A stretch of 9,259 bases of DNA, taken from NCBI GenBank assembly GCA_036272735.1, contig DATAYF010000136.1, forward strand, positions 1-9,259, in the 5' to 3' direction. This stretch comes from DATAYF01 sp036272735 (GTDB lineage Bacteria > Chloroflexota > Ktedonobacteria > Ktedonobacterales > Ktedonobacteraceae). Under the pieces are notes generated by a model, which ran no database searches, had not been told where the DNA came from, and was given only the letters and a program-made list of their open reading frames with translations. The position numbers and the translations under genes are program-made. Positions 5,550 to 9,259 of the stretch are shown here, one piece after another (within the stretch, counting starts at the first letter, position 1; every line of letters starts with the position of its first letter).

Positions 5550-6839
5550 ATGGACGGTAAAAATAGCAAGCAAGAGAATTCTGGAGAATATATCTGGCTG
5601 CGCTACGCCACGCGCTTTGCAAGCGGTGGGCGTGAGCATACGATTGAGATGGGAGTACCTGTGCCGCTGGGCGCGGATGCTGGCACGCGTGAAGGTTTAT
5701 TTCGCGAGGCTGAGGATGGCCTGACGCACCTGATGAGTCACGTCGAAAGCAGGCTGCCACAGATGTTGCAGAATGCCCAGAATGCCCAACGCAAGCCGAA
5801 TTATCAGAACACAAAAAACGCGGTTGACTCCGAAAACTCTGTGGTCGCGGCCAGATTGGATATGATACGACAACAAAATGCCAACGCGAGAACCACTGCT
5901 ACGTCTACACCTCCCACGCAGGCTTCCGCAGAGAAAACAGCCTCGCCTTCGGCTCCTAAAGAGGCGGCTACCTCCGCGCCACAAACCGCGACCCAGGAGT
6001 TCTCCGCCAACGCACGCAGCGTGCATGAAGGAGGACAAACGGCCGGAGATGGAGACACGGAGTATGGGGAGGCGCGCAAATCGGGCGCACAGGCCGGTGG
6101 TGTCAGTATGCCTTCGATGCCTGGATCGGGCAGCGGTAACCTTACGCTCCCGGAATTTATTCAGGCCATCAAAGAGCTAAACCTGGGCCCGCGCGATGCC
6201 ATGAACCTGCTCAAAGTCAAATCGCTCACGACCGGCATCAATTTGCGCGAAGCACTGGACCGCCTGCACTACCTGCTATCTTCGGGGCAGGACAACGATG
6301 ATATCTCGCCACGCGAGCAAAACGCGCTACGTGACATTCGTGCAACCGCCAATAACTCTCAGATACGACAAGCGGTTGCCACTGCAATGCAGAACGATGA
6401 TGAGGATGATTCCGACCTGGAAGATGATGATGAGCAGCCAGCAGTGCCAACCCCCAATAGCAAGCAGGCGCGACCTGTGGTTTTCGATGAAGAGGTAGAG
6501 CCCGAAGAAGAAGAGGAAAATTTTGGCGATGCCTCACTGGAGGATGCGCCAGCGCTGGATGAAGAAAGCCGCGAACGCGCCAGCGCACGGGTTGATCTCT
6601 TGCGCGAGAAGCACGGCACTAACACGGTCAGCCAGGCCCGCCTGCAAGCATTACGCAATGTGATCAGTGGTCAGATCAGTGAGGAGCAGGTACAGGCATT
6701 GATTCGTGGCGTATGGGGTGTAGGTTCGCTGAAGAAGTTAAAAGGGGAACAGGCAGAAGAACTCATCTCCTGGGCCAAAGATGATTACTTTATGGATGAT
6801 GCAGAGGCCGTGCTGATCTATCTGGACGAGGGAGAATAA
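5550..6839 (+). CDS. Acidic, mostly disordered protein of unknown family upstream of rsmD
   Basis: The 429-residue protein is not one I recognise. An ordered N-terminal part (about 14-75) carries EYIWLRYATRF, TIEMGVPVPLG and a helix EGLFREAEDGLTHLMSHVESRL. Residues 105-195 are rich in A, T, S, P, Q and G and look like a flexible linker. A helical segment (198-245) follows: LTLPEFIQAIKELNLGPRDAMNLLKVKSL. Two strongly acidic stretches come next (283-295 and 313-326), then a helical C-terminus (341-425) with GVGSLKKLKGEQAEELISWAK. That last pattern resembles the small helical module at the end of some single-strand DNA annealing proteins, a weak inference. No membrane segment or enzyme motif is seen. 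The start is ATG 5550, because AGGAG at 5536-5540 is nine bases upstream; the frame is open back to 5484 without such a site. It stops two bases before the rsmD start, whose ribosome-binding site lies within this gene's last codons, so translation is probably coupled. Confidence 0.75.
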   Translation: MDGKNSKQENSGEYIWLRYATRFASGGREHTIEMGVPVPLGADAGTREGLFREAEDGLTHLMSHVESRLPQMLQNAQNAQRKPNYQNTKNAVDSENSVVAARLDMIRQQNANARTTATSTPPTQASAEKTASPSAPKEAATSAPQTATQEFSANARSVHEGGQTAGDGDTEYGEARKSGAQAGGVSMPSMPGSGSGNLTLPEFIQAIKELNLGPRDAMNLLKVKSLTTGINLREALDRLHYLLSSGQDNDDISPREQNALRDIRATANNSQIRQAVATAMQNDDEDDSDLEDDDEQPAVPTPNSKQARPVVFDEEVEPEEEEENFGDASLEDAPALDEESRERASARVDLLREKHGTNTVSQARLQALRNVISGQISEEQVQALIRGVWGVGSLKKLKGEQAEELISWAKDDYFMDDAEAVLIYLDEGE

Positions 6840-6841
6840 GC

Positions 6842-7423
6842 ATGCGTGTGGTAACAGGCGTGGCGAAAGGGCGGCAACTCAAGACCCCCAAGACGACGGG
6901 GACGCGGCCCATCATTGATCGCGTGAAGACAGCGCTGTTCGATATCCTGTCCGACGAGGTCGAGGATATCCGCGTACTCGATCTGTTTGCAGGCACTGGC
7001 AGCGTTGGCATCGAGGCGCTGAGTCGGGGCGCAGCGCACGCTACCTTTATCGAGATGAACTATAAAATCGTGCGCCTGGTACGCGAGAACCTTCAGATCA
7101 CGGGTCTGGCGGCTCAGGCGGAGGTACTGCATACCGACGCCTTCAAGTTTTTGCAGGCGCAGGCGCGAGCCACGACGGTGCAGCCGTATGCTATGATCTA
7201 TATTGCGCCTCCTCAGTACGAAGAACTTGCGGCGCGTGCACTAAATGTGGTTGATAGCTCACCCCTGCTGGACCCGGACGGCCTGGTGGTCGTACAGATC
7301 CACCCGAAGGAGCGTCCCGGCGTGGCTGCTGTCGAGTGTCAAAGGCTGGTGCTCAGCGACGAGCGCCGCTACGGGAGCACGCTGCTAATGTTTTATCGCA
7401 CGCGCAAGGGAGAGCAGGCATAA
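6842..7423 (+). CDS. rsmD: 16S rRNA (guanine(966)-N2)-methyltransferase RsmD, variant motif IV
   Basis: The 193-residue protein is collinear with RsmD. It has G-x-x-K-G-R-x-L near the start and TRPIIDRVKTALFDIL (21-36). The SAM-binding motif I is VLDLFAGTGSVGIEALSRGA (45-64), followed by the acidic FIE (69-71) that holds the ribose. The C-terminal half has the usual order of strands. RsmD methylates N2 of G966 in 16S rRNA using SAM, late in 30S assembly. The odd point is motif IV: the family has (D/N)PPY, but residues 122-125 here are APPQ, followed by Y126. The R of the usual RPT..RVRE is K29, and the E after the following strand is Q152. The enzyme may still fold and bind SAM; activity is uncertain. 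ATG 6842 has AGGGAGA about seven bases upstream, two bases after the preceding stop. coaD, a frequent downstream neighbour, is absent; an HTH gene follows 31 bp later. Confidence 0.85.
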   Translation: MRVVTGVAKGRQLKTPKTTGTRPIIDRVKTALFDILSDEVEDIRVLDLFAGTGSVGIEALSRGAAHATFIEMNYKIVRLVRENLQITGLAAQAEVLHTDAFKFLQAQARATTVQPYAMIYIAPPQYEELAARALNVVDSSPLLDPDGLVVVQIHPKERPGVAAVECQRLVLSDERRYGSTLLMFYRTRKGEQA

Positions 7424-7454
7424 TGGGTAATGTTGACGACAGGAGATAGATATA

Positions 7455-7937
7455 ATGATGAATCCAGCAGGTGGGGGTCGCTTCGCGTTTATCGACGCGG
7501 GCGAGGCGGCGCGTCGTTTAGGTATCGACCGCGTTACACTTGAGCAGTGGCTAAAGGATGGTCGTATCAAGCCGGTGCGCGGCGTGGGACGCGAGGCATT
7601 TTTCCGTACCTCGGTGGTTGAGGCGCTCTACAACGAGCTGCACCCTGCGCAAGAATTGGCCGAGGCGGTTGCGGCCGACGAGCAGGAGAGCACGGCAACG
7701 CCTGTTATCAAACCAGTGCGCAAAAAGCAGGACCCACAGATGCGCGTATATCTGCGTTTGCAGGCCGACGCCAAGTGGTACGACACGTCTGAAGCAGATA
7801 TTCAGACCTGGTACGATCAGCTTGATCCCGAAGGTTACGAGCGCAACAAGCGCAACGCCGAACATACCATTAAGAAGCTGCAATACCTTGTGGGCCTGAT
7901 CGAAGAAGGCGAGCAACGCCGGAAAGAACTGCAATAG
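7455..7937 (+). CDS. MerR/excisionase-type helix-turn-helix protein
   Basis: The 160-residue protein begins with a winged HTH of the HTH_17/MerR type at about 11-62: FIDAGEAARRLGIDRVTLEQWLKDGRIKP, then a wing with GREAFFRTSVVEALYNEL. A charged linker (63-93) leads to a C-terminal part (95-160) with MRVYLRLQADAKWYD and a long charged helix (AEHTIKKLQYLVGLIEEGEQRRKELQ), probably a dimer coiled coil. There is no ligand domain typical of full MerR regulators and no integrase beside it. It is more likely a small DNA-binding regulator than a phage excisionase. There are two ATGs in tandem (7455 and 7458); AGGAGAT at 7441-7447 suits either. It is 31 bp after rsmD and probably the last gene of that operon. 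Its target is unknown. The perfect palindrome 23 bp after its stop is a possible but unproven binding site. Confidence 0.75.
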   Translation: MMNPAGGGRFAFIDAGEAARRLGIDRVTLEQWLKDGRIKPVRGVGREAFFRTSVVEALYNELHPAQELAEAVAADEQESTATPVIKPVRKKQDPQMRVYLRLQADAKWYDTSEADIQTWYDQLDPEGYERNKRNAEHTIKKLQYLVGLIEEGEQRRKELQ

Positions 7938-7959
7938 TGCCGTTACACAGAGAAAGATA

Positions 7960-8007
7960 CATTTTTATGTATGAATAGTCTACATAGACTATTCATACAT
8001 AAAAATG
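7960..8007. repeat. perfect 48-bp palindrome (23-bp arms, 2-bp centre)
   Basis: Positions 7960-7982 are an exact reverse complement of 7985-8007, with only CA at the centre. The arms are AT-rich and begin CATTTTTATG. It lies between convergent genes, 22 bases after the HTH stop. As RNA from either strand it would form one long hairpin. However, the T-tract is in the 5' arm and A's are in the 3' arm, and no T-tract follows on either strand. It is therefore not a standard intrinsic terminator. DNA cruciform, transcription barrier, recombination or protein site, or an inserted element are possible. Confidence 0.95.
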
Positions 8008-8049
8008 CATTCACCATTCACGATGGAGTATATTCAGTCTTTTGATAAG

Positions 8050-8097
8050 TGACAGTGTGCATCCCAGTCTAGCGCTGCACATCCTCGCACACTGTCA
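8050..8097. repeat. 11-bp perfect inverted repeat around a 26-bp loop
   Basis: TGACAGTGTGC (8050-8060) and GCACACTGTCA (8087-8097) are exact inverted copies. The right arm starts about 14 bases beyond the stop of the amidohydrolase gene on the minus strand, so the hairpin would sit in that gene's 3' untranslated region. No T-tract follows. It may protect the mRNA end or assist termination together with the palindrome at 7960-8007. Confidence 0.7.
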
Positions 8098-8111
8098 TAT
8101 AAGCAAGGAAG

Positions 8112-8912
8112 TTAGTGGCTACCGGCCAGAATGCGCGGCATCTTCTCGGTGGCATCTTCTGGCTCATCCGAGCGGGCAGGTGTTGCATGCTTGGATTCCT
8201 TACACGCCTCGATCAGCGCCTGGAAGAAGCGCGTCCATACGGGATGTTCTTTGTATAATTCTTCGGGATGGCACTGAGCAGCCACCATAAACGGGTGTGT
8301 TGTCACTTCGAGCATTTCTGCGACGCCATCTTCGGCATAACCGCTAATGACCACGTCTCGACCGGCTTCTTTGACCGCCTGGTGATGAAGGCTGTTGACG
8401 GAAAGTTCACGCACGCCTAAAATGGCTTCCATGCGGCTCCCAGCAGTCACATTCACTTTGTGGATCAATTTGGTGCGCGGCAGATCCGAGTTTTCGTGGC
8501 GCAGGCTATTGGGCAGGTCGGCATTTAAATCCTGATAGAGGTCGCCACCCAGGGCCACATTTATTACCTGCATACCCCGACAAATACCAAGCGTAGGCAC
8601 GTTGTGCTCCTTGGCCCACTGCACCAGGCCAATCTCCAACTCGTCAAGGTGCGAGTTGATTTCACTGAGCAAAGGATGCGGCTGTTGATGATAATATTGT
8701 GGATCGACGTCAATACCACCAGAGATCAAGACACCGTCCAGACGTGGAAACAGCTCTAGCAGGCTCGAAAGATCGTCTACCAGCGGGATGAGCAGAGGGA
8801 GACCGCCCGCGCTCTCTACCGCATGAATATAGGTACGATTATTGTAGTAGATAGGTCTGTCTGTCTCCGCTCGCAATCCCGCGTGACAGGGGATACCAAT
8901 TAATGGACGCAT
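8112..8912 (-). CDS. Gamma-glutamyl-gamma-aminobutyrate hydrolase-like protein (peptidase C26, class I glutamine amidotransferase fold)
   Basis: The 266-residue protein is collinear with PuuD/YvdE-type hydrolases. It starts with RPLIGIPC and has ISGGIDVDPQYY (63-74). The nucleophile elbow is TLGICRGMQ with C111, then INVALGGDLYQDL (117-129), SVNSLHHQAV (171-180) and AAQCHPEE with H215 and E217 (211-218). The Cys-His-Glu triad is complete. The family hydrolyses gamma-glutamyl bonds, for example gamma-glutamyl-GABA to glutamate and GABA in putrescine breakdown, in the cytoplasm. No other puu gene is nearby, so the exact substrate is unproven and I give no symbol. A polar tail of about 25 residues follows the family core. 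The ATG at 8912 is preceded by AAGGAAGG about 12 bases away, a slightly long spacing. It appears to be transcribed alone, from the promoter near 8982-9011. Confidence 0.9.
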   Translation of the reverse strand: MRPLIGIPCHAGLRAETDRPIYYNNRTYIHAVESAGGLPLLIPLVDDLSSLLELFPRLDGVLISGGIDVDPQYYHQQPHPLLSEINSHLDELEIGLVQWAKEHNVPTLGICRGMQVINVALGGDLYQDLNADLPNSLRHENSDLPRTKLIHKVNVTAGSRMEAILGVRELSVNSLHHQAVKEAGRDVVISGYAEDGVAEMLEVTTHPFMVAAQCHPEELYKEHPVWTRFFQALIEACKESKHATPARSDEPEDATEKMPRILAGSH

Positions 8913-8939
8913 TACTAATAACTACCTTCCTTTGTGTAC

Positions 8940-8978
8940 GTGCACAGTATCCATGTGTTGTGCACTTGTGTGAGTGCA
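8940..8978. promoter_or_regulatory. operator-like cluster over the hydrolase transcription start
   Basis: GTGCAC, a palindrome, occurs at 8940-8945 and again at 8960-8965, 20 bp apart, about two helical turns. The second copy also forms the left arm of an 18-bp dyad, TGCACT (8961-8966) with AGTGCA (8973-8978). The cluster lies just downstream of the proposed -10 box of the minus-strand hydrolase gene, over the start site and leader. A repressor would bind there. Confidence 0.45.
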
Positions 8979-8981
8979 ATG

Positions 8982-9011
8982 AATATAAAATACTCTTTGC
9001 GCAATAAACAA
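8982..9011 (-). promoter_or_regulatory. promoter candidate for the hydrolase gene
   Basis: On the minus strand TTGTTT (9011-9006) and TATATT (8987-8982) are separated by 18 bases. The -10 matches at five of six positions; the -35 has only the TTG core. The start would fall near 8975, about 60 bases before ATG 8912. It lies past the terminator at 9039-9072, so the hydrolase gene would have its own transcript. Confidence 0.4.
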
Positions 9012-9038
9012 GCTATCCAATCCATAGGAATGTAATAC

Positions 9039-9072
9039 AAAAAAGCGGAACGCTTTTATTTGCGCTCCGCTT
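9039..9072 (-). terminator. intrinsic terminator on the minus strand
   Basis: As minus-strand RNA, an 11-pair stem (AAGCGGAGCGC with GCGUUCCGCUU, one G-U pair) closes an eight-base A-rich loop and is followed at once by a run that makes six U's in total (9044-9039). This is the textbook form. Flanking positions 9080-9087 and 9024-9031 can extend the pairing by eight bases, with ATAC/GTAT in between. It ends a transcript coming from the right, either the small frame at 9094-9225 or something beyond the window edge. Confidence 0.75.
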
Positions 9073-9093
9073 CAGGTATATTCCTATACCAAC

Positions 9094-9225
9094 TTACCCG
9101 GCGAAACGCGCTCGTCTAAGAAGTACAAACCCTAGAAGCTCCAGACAAAACATCTGGAGCCGCGTAATAATAAAAGTAAAAGCATAATTTCTGGTTTGTA
9201 CTAGATAGGATGCGCGTTCGTCCAT
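9094..9225 (-). CDS. possible 43-residue small protein (or leader frame of a structured RNA)
   Basis: On the minus strand an ATG at 9225-9223 is preceded by AGGGG seven bases upstream (9237-9233). It opens a 43-codon frame ending in TAA at 9096-9094, 22 bases before the terminator. The product begins MDERASYLVQTRNYAFTFII and ends with LLRRARFAG. The middle (FTFII...MFCLELLGFVLL) is moderately hydrophobic with one internal arginine, so it is a possible but poor membrane segment. Codon use (AGA, CTA, ATT, TTT) is AT-richer than the neighbouring genes. The frame is also open upstream to the window edge, so it could be the end of a longer gene. The frame overlaps strong inverted repeats (9122-9202), which argues for an RNA role instead. 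I do not recognise the peptide. Confidence 0.3.
   Translation of the reverse strand: MDERASYLVQTRNYAFTFIITRLQMFCLELLGFVLLRRARFAG
9122..9202. repeat. nested inverted repeats (10-bp outer, 8-bp inner)
   Basis: AGTACAAACC (9122-9131) and GGTTTGTACT (9193-9202) are exact inverted copies. They enclose a second exact hairpin, GCTCCAGA (9138-9145) with TCTGGAGC (9153-9160), loop seven bases. Together with the terminator stem at 9039-9072 they give the minus-strand transcript a folded form. Further out, GCGCGTTTCG and CGAACGCGC (around 9105 and 9215, minus strand) could pair with one bulge. This fits a structured RNA or leader; no known RNA family was recognised. Confidence 0.6.
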
Positions 9226-9259
9226 ACCACTACCCCTAAAGCGTGTTTGATGACACTGT

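Noticed and set aside
7432..7456. TTGACG and TATAAT just before the HTH gene as a promoter
   Set aside because: The spacing is only about 12 bases, and the TATAAT overlaps the start codon. It is better explained by the AGGAGAT ribosome-binding site and an A/T-rich start region.
7960..8007. Palindrome read as a bidirectional intrinsic terminator
   Set aside because: A bidirectional terminator has A's before and T's after the stem. Here the T-tract is in the left arm and the A-tract in the right arm, the reverse order, with no T's after either side.
9039..9240. tmRNA or another well-known structured RNA
   Set aside because: I found no tRNA-like ends, no plausible tag-peptide frame ending in Ala-Ala, and no T-box or other consensus motif that I know.

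Overview
The window reads like a chromosomal segment of a moderately GC-rich bacterium with AT-rich gaps between genes. The best guess is Chloroflexota, probably class Ktedonobacteria. The basis is the gene mix: a divergent FtsH-type protease, a Uma2-family protein, an RsmD with an APPQ motif IV, a HAD phosphatase of the small clade also known from cyanobacteria and haloarchaea, and short lineage-specific proteins. This is inference; no rRNA or other marker is present.

Layout. (1) Positions 1-1830, plus strand: the C-terminal end of a P-loop kinase-like protein, a YggT-family membrane protein and a HAD-superfamily phosphatase. (2) 1973-4438, minus strand: a two-gene unit. A membrane-anchored protein with a probable NTF2-like outer domain (3779-4438) is read first, then an FtsH-like AAA zinc metalloprotease (1973-3760) after an 18-bp gap. 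(3) 4654-5279, minus strand: a Uma2-family (PD-(D/E)XK nuclease-like) gene split by a one-base frameshift beside an exact 12-bp tandem duplication. (4) 5550-7937, plus strand: a probable three-gene operon behind an extended -10 promoter, encoding an acidic, largely disordered protein of unknown family, the 16S rRNA methyltransferase RsmD and a MerR/excisionase-type HTH protein. (5) 7938-8111: a convergent gap holding a perfect 48-bp palindrome and a second 11-bp inverted repeat. (6) 8112-8912, minus strand: a class I glutamine-amidotransferase-like hydrolase (peptidase C26, PuuD-like) with its own promoter and an operator-like cluster. (7) 9039-9225, minus strand: a possible 43-codon mini-gene or structured RNA ending at the clearest intrinsic terminator in the window.

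How the genes may work together. The protease and its membrane partner look like a dedicated membrane quality-control pair. The acidic protein is closely coupled to rsmD, which suggests a link with ribosome or nucleic-acid metabolism, but no direct evidence shows this. The other genes look like independent housekeeping or accessory units. No CRISPR array, insertion sequence, tRNA or rRNA was seen. The least ordinary items are the FtsH-like/NTF2-like pair, the acidic protein in the rsmD operon, the frameshifted Uma2 gene, the 48-bp palindrome and the structured mini-transcript at the right end.
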